Positions 1 to 5,670 of a stretch of DNA of 8,475 nucleotides are shown piece after piece. Under the pieces are notes generated by a model. That model was not told the DNA's origin and did no database searches. It saw only the letters and a list, made by a program, of their open reading frames with translations. Position numbers and translations under genes: made by a program. Source of the stretch: Candidatus Firestonebacteria bacterium RIFOXYA2_FULL_40_8 (GTDB lineage Bacteria > Oederibacteriota > D2-FULL-39-29); contig MFGS01000070.1 of assembly GCA_001778355.1 (NCBI GenBank), positions 1-8,475 of the forward strand. Direction: 5' to 3'. Each line of letters begins with the position of its first letter. Position 1 is the stretch's first letter.

Positions 1-1041
1 AAATTTGCTTCGCCTATGTGGATGTCTCTTGTCACCACGCTCGTTATGGGTGTAGGACTCGGCGTACTTGCACAACCTCAGCTTTCCGTAAGATTTATGA
101 CAGTAAAATCGAACAAAGAACTAAACCGCGCGGTACTCATCGGAGGTGTCTTTATTCTCATGATGACCGGTGTCGCTTTCACGGTCGGCGCACTTACCAA
201 TGTTTACTTTGTTGAAAAATATAAGATGATATCCCTTGATGTCACGACAGCGGATCCCGCAGTCCTTAAAGCTATGGACGAGGGAACGTATGTAGCACCG
301 AAAGAAGAGCCAAAAGCGGCAGTTCCTGTTGCGGCAGAAAAACAGGCAACCGGAACAACAGCAGCGCCGGCAGCCGTAAAACCTCCAAAAAAAGCAATAC
401 CTGATAATATTATCCCGATGTATATCGCAAAAGCAATGCCAGAATGGTTCACAACACTATTCATGGTAACACTACTGGCAGCTGCAATGTCCACGCTATC
501 CTCGCAATTCCACACTATGGGTACGGCTCTCAGCCGTGACTTTTACGAGAAAGGCCTGGATATTAAATCAAAAAACACCCTTTTACTTAATAAAGTCGGA
601 ACAGGCATCGGTATTATTTTTGCGGTTGTTGTTGCCTGGCTTCTTCCGAAAGTACTTGAGGGCGGTTCGAACATCATTGCCATCGGCACCTCTCTTTTCT
701 TCGGACTTTGCGCCGCGGCATTCATTCCGATGTACATTGGCGCGCTCTACTCAAAAACAGTCACGAAAACAGCTGCAATTTCAAGTTTTATCATCGGCTC
801 TTTAACAAGCTTGTTCTGGATGACGTTCTTCCACACAAAGGAGTCTTCAGCGCTCAAGATTTGCAAGTTCATCTTCAATAAAGATACTCTGGCAACAACT
901 CCGGTTATCGCAACACTCGACCCGATAGTTGTCGCTCTTCCTGTATCTTTTATTGTAATAGTAGTGGTAAGTTTAATGACCAAAAAAACCGAAGAAAAGC
1001 ACTTAAAAAAGTGCTTTGAAGGTATCAAAGGAGGCAAGTAA
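1..1041 (+). CDS. Sodium:solute symporter (SSS family), C-terminal part; 5' end outside window
   Basis: The frame is open from base 1, so this is the C-terminal 346 residues of a longer inner-membrane transporter; the first ATG at 16 is internal. About seven hydrophobic segments are visible (fragment residues roughly 8-27, 45-68, 150-170, 198-218, 224-248, 257-277, 307-326). The segment AAAMSTLSSQFHTMGT followed by ALSRDFYE resembles the SSS helix that holds the Na2 sodium-site Ser/Thr residues, and QPQLSVRFMTV also fits the family. Substrate cannot be told from sequence; organic or amino acids are typical. A Pro/Ala/Lys-rich stretch (bases about 295-393) lies in the loop before the MSTLSSQ helix and looks like an insertion. 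The TAA at 1039-1041 is 1 nt before the next start codon, so the two genes are almost certainly co-transcribed and translationally coupled. Family assignment is firm; substrate is unknown. Confidence 0.88.
   Translation, partial: KFASPMWMSLVTTLVMGVGLGVLAQPQLSVRFMTVKSNKELNRAVLIGGVFILMMTGVAFTVGALTNVYFVEKYKMISLDVTTADPAVLKAMDEGTYVAPKEEPKAAVPVAAEKQATGTTAAPAAVKPPKKAIPDNIIPMYIAKAMPEWFTTLFMVTLLAAAMSTLSSQFHTMGTALSRDFYEKGLDIKSKNTLLLNKVGTGIGIIFAVVVAWLLPKVLEGGSNIIAIGTSLFFGLCAAAFIPMYIGALYSKTVTKTAAISSFIIGSLTSLFWMTFFHTKESSALKICKFIFNKDTLATTPVIATLDPIVVALPVSFIVIVVVSLMTKKTEEKHLKKCFEGIKGGK
996..1017 (+). promoter_or_regulatory. Perfect 9-bp hairpin just upstream of the ribosome site of the outer-membrane protein gene
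   Basis: AAAGCACTT (996-1004), an AAAA loop, then AAGTGCTTT (1009-1017) form a perfect stem inside the last codons of the symporter gene. It ends 9 nt before the Shine-Dalgarno of the next gene. No T-tract follows, so it is not an intrinsic terminator. It could modulate translation coupling or protect a processed mRNA end; this role is inference. Confidence 0.4.
1027..1034 (+). promoter_or_regulatory. Shine-Dalgarno AAAGGAGG that sets the start at 1043
   Basis: AAAGGAGG lies 8 nt before the ATG at 1043 and inside the 3' end of the symporter gene. It decides the start of the next gene: an upstream in-frame TTG at 1016 would put non-signal residues before the obvious signal peptide and has no such site. 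Confidence 0.85.
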
Positions 1042-1042
1042 T

Positions 1043-1807
1043 ATGAAGAAGCTGGTATTTGCACTACTCGCCTGTGCTTTTGTTTTCACAGGACTTTCCT
1101 CGGCTGAGCCGAGAAACCGCAGAATGTGGGAGAATCTAAACTTCACAACTCTTCTTTCTCCGGATCTTTCTTTTACCGTAATGCCGGGACACAGATGGGA
1201 GTTTTACAAAAGCTCAGGAATGCCGTCCGACACCTACTTTATGGAACTCTTTGTAGGTCCTAACTACGCAATAAAGATCGATGATTCTTTCAAATTTAAA
1301 CTTTCTCTCTGGTACTACTATATGTATTTCCCTAACAGATTCACCCAAACCGCTCCTTTCTCTCATAACATAGAAGTAATTCCCACAATTGAGTGGAAAG
1401 TCAGCGATGATTTAACTATTTCTGACAGAGTGATTTCACACAATACAATTTACGCGTCTAACTATGCAACTGAAGATTTAAGAACCGGGTTTTCTTCCAT
1501 GATACGGGAAATGCTTACTTTCGCTTACAAGCTTAACTGTATAGATAAAAACCTGACCCTTCTTCTTTCAGATGAACTCTTCATCGGTGTTCAGCAGGAC
1601 GCTGATGCAGCACCGTCAGCACTTGGTTTCTACAGGAACGGGATAAACTCCAACCGTATTTACGGCGGATTCTCCTATGCGGTCACCCCGACCTTTATCG
1701 TAGTTCCGCAGTTAATATATGAAACCAACTATGACGCGGCAGGAACACTGGTAGGTACAAACTACAATTTCTACCTGACAGTTACCTACCTTTTCAAAGC
1801 GTTTTAA
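1043..1807 (+). CDS. Outer-membrane beta-barrel protein with signal peptide (DUF2490-like?)
   Basis: 254 residues from the ATG at 1043. The N-terminus MKKLVFALLACAFVFTGLSSA is a Sec signal peptide with likely cleavage after A21 (SSA/EP). Cys11 sits too early in the hydrophobic core to be a convincing lipobox. The mature part has no long hydrophobic helix but many short alternating aromatic and polar stretches (for example FKFKLSLWYYYMYF and TPTFIVVPQLIYETNY) and ends in YNFYLTVTYLFKAF; a terminal Phe on a last beta-strand is the usual outer-membrane insertion signal. An early MWENLNFTTLL and evenly spaced strands recall DUF2490 proteins, but I cannot confirm that family. Location should be the outer membrane, perhaps as a porin or channel serving the symporter encoded just upstream. 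It is the last gene before a strong terminator. Confidence 0.75.
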   Translation: MKKLVFALLACAFVFTGLSSAEPRNRRMWENLNFTTLLSPDLSFTVMPGHRWEFYKSSGMPSDTYFMELFVGPNYAIKIDDSFKFKLSLWYYYMYFPNRFTQTAPFSHNIEVIPTIEWKVSDDLTISDRVISHNTIYASNYATEDLRTGFSSMIREMLTFAYKLNCIDKNLTLLLSDELFIGVQQDADAAPSALGFYRNGINSNRIYGGFSYAVTPTFIVVPQLIYETNYDAAGTLVGTNYNFYLTVTYLFKAF

Positions 1808-1824
1808 GCAGCTACGTTTTATCA

Positions 1825-1857
1825 GAAAGGGCGGCGCAAGCTGCCCTTTCTTTTTTT
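1825..1857 (+). terminator. Rho-independent terminator after the symporter/OMP operon
   Basis: GAAAGGGCGGC (1825-1835) pairs with GCTGCCCTTTC (1840-1850), 11 bp with one G-U pair, around a GCAA (GNRA-type) tetraloop. A run of seven T follows (1851-1857). It begins 18 nt after the stop codon at 1807. Confidence 0.93.
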
Positions 1858-1870
1858 GCATATATTTTCC

Positions 1871-1899
1871 TTGTCTGAGCTGACTTCCGGGTATATAAT
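1871..1899 (+). promoter_or_regulatory. Sigma-70-type promoter for the lactate dehydrogenase gene
   Basis: A -35 box TTGTCT (1871-1876), a 17-bp spacer and a perfect -10 box TATAAT (1894-1899) lie just after the preceding terminator and 32 nt before the ldh ATG. A start site near 1906 would give a short leader of about 25 nt. The box match and position make this a strong call. Confidence 0.75.
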
Positions 1900-1931
1900 C
1901 TTATCATAGACAGGATTCCACGGAGAAAAAT

Positions 1932-2891
1932 ATGACAAAAAATCTGTTAAAACCAAAAATATCTATCATAGGTGCAGGAAATGTAGGCATGCGTTACGCC
2001 TATGCACTCGCCATCAGCGGGCTTGCCAGGCAGATAAATATACTCGACATAAACAAAGAAAAAGCTGAAGGAGAAGTGCTTGATCTTTCTCACGGAGCGC
2101 CGTATTATTCACCTGTTGAAATTGTATATGGAGAGTATGACTCTCTGGCAAATTCAGATCTGATCGTAATAACCACAGGTAAAAATCAAAAACCCGAACA
2201 AACGCGGCTCGAACTGGTAAAGGAAAATGTGGCGCTTTATAAAAATATAATACCGGCCATCATGAAGTATTCCCCCTCTTCAATTATACTGGTCGTAACC
2301 AACCCTGTGGATGTTCTGGCTTACACCGCTTTTAAACTCTCGGGAAAGCCGTCAAAAGAAGTAATAAGCTCCGGTACGGTCCTTGATTCCGCACGGCTCC
2401 GATTTCTACTCAGCAAGCATTTCGAAATAGACGCGCACAATGTACACGCTTACATTCTTGGCGAGCACGGAGACAGTGAATTTCCGGCTTACAGCAGCGC
2501 AACTGTAGGCGGCATCCACATTAAGGACTACTGTTTAAAATGCGGTGATAAATCGTGCAACTACCAGGACGAGCTGGCACGGATATTTAAGGAAGTTAAG
2601 AGTTCTGCTTACGGAATAATAAAAAGAAAAGGCGAAACCTCCTACGGCATAGGACTTGCTTTGGTAAGAATAACAAGCGCTATTATAAAAGACGAGAATT
2701 CAGTACTGCCTGTTTCAAATCTTATAAACGGCTATTTGGGTATTAAAGACGTCTACCTGAGTATTCCCGCGATCGTCAACAAAGGCGGGGTCAGAGAAGT
2801 CCTTGATATAAAACTTGACAGCAAAGAAGAGGGCCAGCTCATCAACTCCGCAAATGTTCTTAAAAATATAATAAAAGATTCAGGAATGTAA
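1932..2891 (+). CDS. ldh: L-lactate dehydrogenase (NAD-dependent)
   Basis: 319 residues, the normal full length. It reduces pyruvate to L-lactate with NADH in the cytoplasm. The Rossmann motif is GAGNVG (14-19), with D39 ending the second strand as in NAD-preferring enzymes. In GKNQKPEQTRLELV, Gln86 takes the place of the malate-dehydrogenase Arg and marks lactate/pyruvate specificity; R92 is the loop arginine. N124, D152 and R155 precede the catalytic signature GEHGDSEFPAYS with His179, and T236 is in KGETSYG. R157 and H172 fall at the positions (Arg173 and His188 in standard LDH numbering) that bind fructose-1,6-bisphosphate in allosteric bacterial LDHs, so FBP activation is likely. The ATG at 1932 follows CGGAG (1921-1925) by 6 nt. 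It is apparently monocistronic, with its own promoter before it and a hairpin after it. Malate dehydrogenase is the alternative and is disfavoured by Gln86. Confidence 0.93.
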   Translation: MTKNLLKPKISIIGAGNVGMRYAYALAISGLARQINILDINKEKAEGEVLDLSHGAPYYSPVEIVYGEYDSLANSDLIVITTGKNQKPEQTRLELVKENVALYKNIIPAIMKYSPSSIILVVTNPVDVLAYTAFKLSGKPSKEVISSGTVLDSARLRFLLSKHFEIDAHNVHAYILGEHGDSEFPAYSSATVGGIHIKDYCLKCGDKSCNYQDELARIFKEVKSSAYGIIKRKGETSYGIGLALVRITSAIIKDENSVLPVSNLINGYLGIKDVYLSIPAIVNKGGVREVLDIKLDSKEEGQLINSANVLKNIIKDSGM

Positions 2892-2911
2892 ACCGCCATC
2901 ACATCAGTTCG

Positions 2912-2939
2912 CTTCCCCCTGCTCTTTTATAGGGGGAAG
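2912..2939 (+). terminator. Stem-loop after ldh, possible terminator or dispersed G/C-tract element
   Basis: CTTCCCCCT (2912-2920) pairs perfectly with AGGGGGAAG (2931-2939) across a 10-nt loop. No T-run follows directly; the next bases are a G-tract and TTATTTTCC. AACCG at 2891-2895, overlapping the ldh stop codon, can also pair with CGGTT at 2943-2947 and enclose the stem. Position between ldh and the next promoter favours a 3'-end function, but it may equally be a dispersed intergenic repeat. Confidence 0.45.
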
Positions 2940-2977
2940 GTACGGTTGGGGGTTATTTTCCACCACTTTCTTTTCAA

Positions 2978-3006
2978 TTTACATCTAGCCACATATCTTA
3001 TATAAT
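2978..3006 (+). promoter_or_regulatory. Strong sigma-70-type promoter for paaK-1
   Basis: TTTACA (2978-2983, five of six consensus bases), a 17-bp spacer and a perfect TATAAT (3001-3006) stand 31 nt before the ATG at 3038. Transcription would start near 3013, leaving a leader of about 25 nt with AGGGAG (3027-3032) as ribosome site. Confidence 0.8.
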
Positions 3007-3037
3007 ATCAAAACATTCGCTTTGACAGGGAGACATT

Positions 3038-4333
3038 ATGTTCTGGCAGAAAGAATTTGAAACCATGAAACGGGATAAGCTGGAAAAACTCCAGCTGAAA
3101 CGCCTGAAAGAAACAGCAGCGCTGGTTTACAATAAAGTTCCTTATTATAAAAAGCTTTTTAAGGCAAAAGGCGTCACTCCCGGACATATTAAAACACTGG
3201 AAGATATCTCAAAACTGCCGTTTACCACCCGGGACGACCTCCAAAAGAATTATCCCGACAAGCTCCTGACAATTCACCACCACGACACTATGCGTCTTCA
3301 CACTTCTTCCGGTACAACCGGAAAGCCTAAGGCTGTTTTCTTTACCAGAAAAGATATTGATGTTGCGGCAAATAATATTGCAAGATGCCTCACCATGACC
3401 GGTGTAACCAAGGCGGATGTACTTCAAAATATGATGAGCTACGGATTGTTCACCGGCGGGCTGATGATGCATTACGGCGCAGAAAAAGTAGGCGCACTTG
3501 TTATTCCTTCGGCTATAGGGAATACGGAACGACAGCTCCTCCTCATGGAAGATTTCAAGACAACGTCAATTCACTTAACCCCTTCTTATGCCCTGTATCT
3601 TTCCGATATCTTCGAGAAAAAAGGCCCTGCCTTCAGGAAAAAGATAAAGCTTAAGAGAGCTTATATGGGGGCTGAACCCTACACGGAAGAAACTAAGAAA
3701 AAGATAGAAAAAATATTAAAGGTGAAGGTTTATAACTCCTATGGGCTTACGGAAATGAACGGACCCGGAGTTGCCTTTGAATGTGAATATCAAAATGGGA
3801 TGCATCTCTGGGAAGATTCTTATCTTATGGAAATAGTTGATCCGAAAACAGACCGGCCGCTTCCCGACGGGGAGACCGGAGAGCTAATACTCACCACTCT
3901 TACAAGAGAAGGTATGCCCATTATCAGGTACCGGACAAGGGATATTACCGCGATAATTCCTGAAAAGTGCAAATGCGGGCGCACGCACAGAAGAATAATG
4001 AGAATAAAAGGAAGAGCCGACGATATGTTCATCATGCGCGGCGTTAATATTTATCCCCAGCAGATAGAACGTGTCCTTATGAGCGTTGCCCATGTCGAGA
4101 AAAACTACCAGATCTACCTTGATGAAGGCGACAAGATAAAAGTAAAAGTAGAAATAACCAAGAAATTATTCGACGGCAACCTGGAACATCTTAAGAAACT
4201 CCAGGCCGACCTTACTGAGAAACTCCGAACCGAAATACTGGTAAGGCCAAGCGTAGAACTCGTCGAACCCGGCTCTCTCCCCATTTCAGAAGGAAAAGCA
4301 AAGCGCGTTTTCGATAATCGCAAAATTTACTAA
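3038..4333 (+). CDS. Phenylacetate-CoA ligase family adenylate-forming enzyme, divergent paralog (paaK-1)
   Basis: 431 residues, full length for PaaK-type ligases (about 430-440). The family joins an aryl or other organic acid to CoA with ATP, via an acyl-adenylate, in the cytoplasm. Visible motifs are the phosphate loop TSSGTTGKPK (89-98), YGLTE (235-239), the ribose-binding Asp in RYRTRDIT (D302), CKCGR (311-315), the hinge region GRADDMFIMRGVNIYP (325-340) and the C-terminal EGKAKR (418-423), whose K420 is the predicted catalytic lysine. It parallels paaK-2 throughout but differs in the likely acyl pocket: QNMMSYGLFTGG (130-141) replaces QNAYGYGLFTGG, and RAYMGAEPYTE replaces AGVFGAEMWTE. 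The substrate may therefore not be phenylacetate. The ATG at 3038 has AGGGAG 5 nt upstream. It is followed after 244 nt by the ACT-1 gene on the same strand. Confidence 0.87.
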   Translation: MFWQKEFETMKRDKLEKLQLKRLKETAALVYNKVPYYKKLFKAKGVTPGHIKTLEDISKLPFTTRDDLQKNYPDKLLTIHHHDTMRLHTSSGTTGKPKAVFFTRKDIDVAANNIARCLTMTGVTKADVLQNMMSYGLFTGGLMMHYGAEKVGALVIPSAIGNTERQLLLMEDFKTTSIHLTPSYALYLSDIFEKKGPAFRKKIKLKRAYMGAEPYTEETKKKIEKILKVKVYNSYGLTEMNGPGVAFECEYQNGMHLWEDSYLMEIVDPKTDRPLPDGETGELILTTLTREGMPIIRYRTRDITAIIPEKCKCGRTHRRIMRIKGRADDMFIMRGVNIYPQQIERVLMSVAHVEKNYQIYLDEGDKIKVKVEITKKLFDGNLEHLKKLQADLTEKLRTEILVRPSVELVEPGSLPISEGKAKRVFDNRKIY

Positions 4334-4342
4334 ATTTTGCTC

Positions 4343-4560
4343 AAGTTTGTAAGGTTTTTAAAGTTTATAATGTTTGTAAGGTCTAACATCTTTGAAGGAT
4401 ATTATTTGAAAAATATTGTTTTATTTGTTAAAAATAGTTTTTCTCGGTGTGTCAACGCATGTTGTCACCTATATTTAATTTCAAAACGAGAAAAACACAA
4501 TAGCACCACACTTAAAAACAACTTTATAAACTTTACAAACCTTAAAAACCTTACAAACTT
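4343..4560. repeat. Long inverted repeat with arms of 9-bp tandem units and a nested hairpin
   Basis: The left arm (4343-4378) is four 9-bp units: AAGTTTGTA, AGGTTTTTA, AAGTTTATA, ATGTTTGTA. The right arm (4525-4560), read on the minus strand, is AAGTTTGTA, AGGTTTTTA, AGGTTTGTA, AAGTTTATA. The arms pair at 32 of 36 positions, with the outer 19 perfect. Inside is a 10-bp stem, GTTTTTCTCG (4437-4446) with CGAGAAAAAC (4487-4496), and a smaller GGTG/CACC plus CAAC/GTTG hairpin with a GCAT loop (4446-4469). The element fills nearly the whole gap between paaK-1 (stop at 4333) and the ACT-1 ribosome site GGAGG (4566-4570). I see no convincing gene or T-tract terminator here; the AT-rich centre has only weak promoter-like boxes. 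Confidence 0.8.
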
Positions 4561-4577
4561 AATCCGGAGGATTAACC

Positions 4578-4991
4578 ATGCCCATACTTAAACAGCTTTC
4601 AGTGTTTGTACAAAACCAGCCGGGGAAGATTGAACGCTTAACCAGTGTTCTGGCTGAGAACAAGATTAACATTCTTGCTTTTAACATAGCGAGCAGCGGA
4701 GAGTACGGTGTTATCAAAATAATTGTCGATAAGCCTGAACTTGCCCACAAAAAGTATAAAGAAGCCGGACTGACCGCCTATCTTTCCGAAGTCCTCGGTA
4801 TAGTTATGAAGGATAAACCGGGCGGGCTTAACGATGTTGCCAAAATAATAGCCAAGAACAGGTTGAATGTCGAGAACGCATATGTTTATGTCCCCAAATC
4901 AAGAAAGAACGCCATGCTAATCATAGATGTAAGGGATATTAAAGCAGTAAAGCAGAATCTGGAATTTGAGAAAAAGTTGAAGAAAAGGTAA
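4578..4991 (+). CDS. Double ACT-domain protein (ACT-1)
   Basis: 137 residues made of two tandem ACT domains, about 1-66 and 70-137. Each shows the beta-alpha-beta-beta-alpha-beta pattern and the ligand-loop motif: NQPGKI at 13-18 and KPGGL at 80-84, followed by a helix and LNVENAYVYV. There is no catalytic or DNA-binding domain. Such stand-alone double-ACT proteins bind small ligands, usually amino acids. In this setting an aromatic amino acid or its derivative is plausible, with the neighbouring CoA ligase as a possible partner; that is inference. The ATG at 4578 has CGGAGG (4565-4570) 7 nt upstream. It aligns without gaps with ACT-2 over most of its length (glycine loops at the same positions), so the two are paralogs. 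The C-terminus is Lys-rich (EKKLKKR). The TAA at 4989-4991 overlaps the repeat that follows. Confidence 0.85.
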   Translation: MPILKQLSVFVQNQPGKIERLTSVLAENKINILAFNIASSGEYGVIKIIVDKPELAHKKYKEAGLTAYLSEVLGIVMKDKPGGLNDVAKIIAKNRLNVENAYVYVPKSRKNAMLIIDVRDIKAVKQNLEFEKKLKKR

Positions 4992-5126
4992 CGAGTGACG
5001 GGTTACGAGTAGCGGGTTCCAGAATAATGTGTTACTGGTTATATGAAAGTATTAAAAAAAGGGTGCGACTACTCGCACCCTTTTTATTTGCTTCTAACCC
5101 GCTACCCGCAACCCGTCACTCGCTAC
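4988..5126. repeat. 139-bp palindromic element, 31-bp arms of 7-bp units around a bidirectional terminator (copy 1)
   Basis: The left arm (4988-5018) is GTA plus four 7-bp units: ACGAGTG, ACGGGTT, ACGAGTA, GCGGGTT (consensus RCGRGTN). The right arm (5096-5126) is its inverted copy, matching at 28 of 31 positions. The left arm overlaps the stop codon of ACT-1, and the right arm ends 6 nt from the ACT-2 stop on the other strand. A terminator stem sits between the arms. A second copy lies at 7006-7108; its right arm, read on the minus strand, matches this left arm at 30 of 31 positions. Confidence 0.88.
5054..5087. terminator. Bidirectional intrinsic terminator between convergent ACT genes
   Basis: GGGTGCGA (5061-5068) pairs with TCGCACCC (5073-5080) around CTAC. 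Seven A precede it and five T follow, so it works as stem plus T-tract on either strand; A-T pairing extends the stem to 13 bp. It ends both the paaK-1/ACT-1 transcript and the iorA/paaK-2/ACT-2 transcript. Confidence 0.9.
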
Positions 5127-5132
5127 GTTGTT

Positions 5133-5567
5133 TTAGATAGAATACACCTTCTTTGCCTCAAGTATCTTTACTTTCGCATTAGTCAGCGTTTTAATCCCAA
5201 GTTCAATATTTTCTGTCCTAAGAACTACTATCGCATCGTTTTCGTGTTTTTCGGCGAAGGCATAGACGTATTCTACATTTAAGCCTGCGTTATTCAGAAC
5301 TTCAAGTATCTTCGCTAACCCGCCCGGCTGGTCGTTAACTCCAATAGCGATAACTTCAGTTTCCTTTACCGTAAAGCCTGAGGCTTCAAGAGCTGCCTTA
5401 GACCTCGGGACATCGGATACTATCATCCTGAGAATCCCGTAGTCCGCAGTATCCGCAACCGAAAGTGCTCTGATATTTATCTTAGCTTTAGCTAGAGCCT
5501 TTAAAGCATCCAGTAACCGCCCCTTCTTGTTCTCTAAAAATATCGAAACCTGCTTCACCTGTGTCAT
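5133..5567 (-). CDS. Double ACT-domain protein (ACT-2)
   Basis: 144 residues. The start is the ATG at 5567-5565, because AAAGGAGGT (5571-5579) stands just upstream; an in-frame ATG at 5657 would add 30 residues encoded partly by a tandem repeat and is unlikely. There are two ACT domains, about 1-66 and 70-144. The second has the full ligand loop NDQPGGL (78-84); in the first, the usual Pro-Gly is Lys-Gly (ENKKGRL, 12-18), so ligand binding there may differ from ACT-1. It lies 104 nt after paaK-2 on the same strand and last in the iorA-paaK-2-ACT-2 order. Genes of this type are found beside PaaK and indolepyruvate:ferredoxin oxidoreductase genes in anaerobes. A sensor or regulator of aryl-acid metabolism is inferred. 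Confidence 0.85.
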   Translation of the reverse strand: MTQVKQVSIFLENKKGRLLDALKALAKAKINIRALSVADTADYGILRMIVSDVPRSKAALEASGFTVKETEVIAIGVNDQPGGLAKILEVLNNAGLNVEYVYAFAEKHENDAIVVLRTENIELGIKTLTNAKVKILEAKKVYSI

Positions 5568-5570
5568 AAT

Positions 5571-5579
5571 ACCTCCTTT
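5571..5579 (-). promoter_or_regulatory. Shine-Dalgarno AAAGGAGGT fixing the ACT-2 start
   Basis: On the minus strand AAAGGAGGT is followed by ATT and the ATG of ACT-2. It is a near-perfect anti-16S match and rules out the longer frame that opens at 5657. Confidence 0.85.
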
Positions 5580-5635
5580 AAAAATATTATCCATTTGTAG
5601 TACCATAAATGATTTCCGGTTTTCGAGCTTTTGCC

Positions 5636-5667
5636 AAACATCTAACCGTCCAAACATCCAAGCATCC
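5636..5667 (-). repeat. Four tandem 8-bp units after the paaK-2 stop codon
   Basis: Read on the minus strand, the units are GGATGCTT, GGATGTTT, GGACGGTT and AGATGTTT (consensus GGATGTTT), starting 3 nt after the paaK-2 stop codon. No inverted partner arm is visible in the rest of the gap to ACT-2. It resembles the arms of the other two repeat families in style but not in sequence. Confidence 0.65.
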
Positions 5668-5670
5668 GTT

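Noticed and set aside
747..1064. Minus-strand open frame of about 105 codons
   Set aside because: Antisense shadow of the symporter gene with no ribosome site and no recognisable domain.
2529..2565. CxxCGDKSC cysteine cluster in LDH as a novel metal site
   Set aside because: Cys-containing loops at this position occur in many bacterial LDHs, so it is not unusual enough to claim.
1932..2891. Malate dehydrogenase instead of lactate dehydrogenase
   Set aside because: The specificity loop has Gln86 (NQKPEQTR) rather than the Arg of malate dehydrogenases, and the signature GEHGDSEFP is LDH-like.
4392..4434. Promoter for ACT-1 in the AT-rich centre (TTGAAA-17-TAAAAA or TTGAAG-16-TATTGT)
   Set aside because: Both -10 boxes are poor and such matches are expected by chance in this AT-rich stretch.
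4337..4591. Plus-strand open frame of 84 codons between paaK-1 and ACT-1
   Set aside because: It lies on the nonamer palindrome, has no ribosome site or domain, and overlaps the ACT-1 start.
4982..5130. CRISPR array
   Set aside because: The repeats are short degenerate heptamers in inverted arms, without regularly spaced unique spacers or cas genes.
5043..5282. Plus-strand open frame of 79 codons
   Set aside because: It crosses the bidirectional terminator and one repeat arm and runs antisense into ACT-2; no ribosome site.
5568..5657. N-terminal extension of ACT-2 to an upstream ATG
   Set aside because: The extra residues are encoded partly by the octamer repeat and resemble no ACT domain; the AAAGGAGGT site points to the ATG at 5567.
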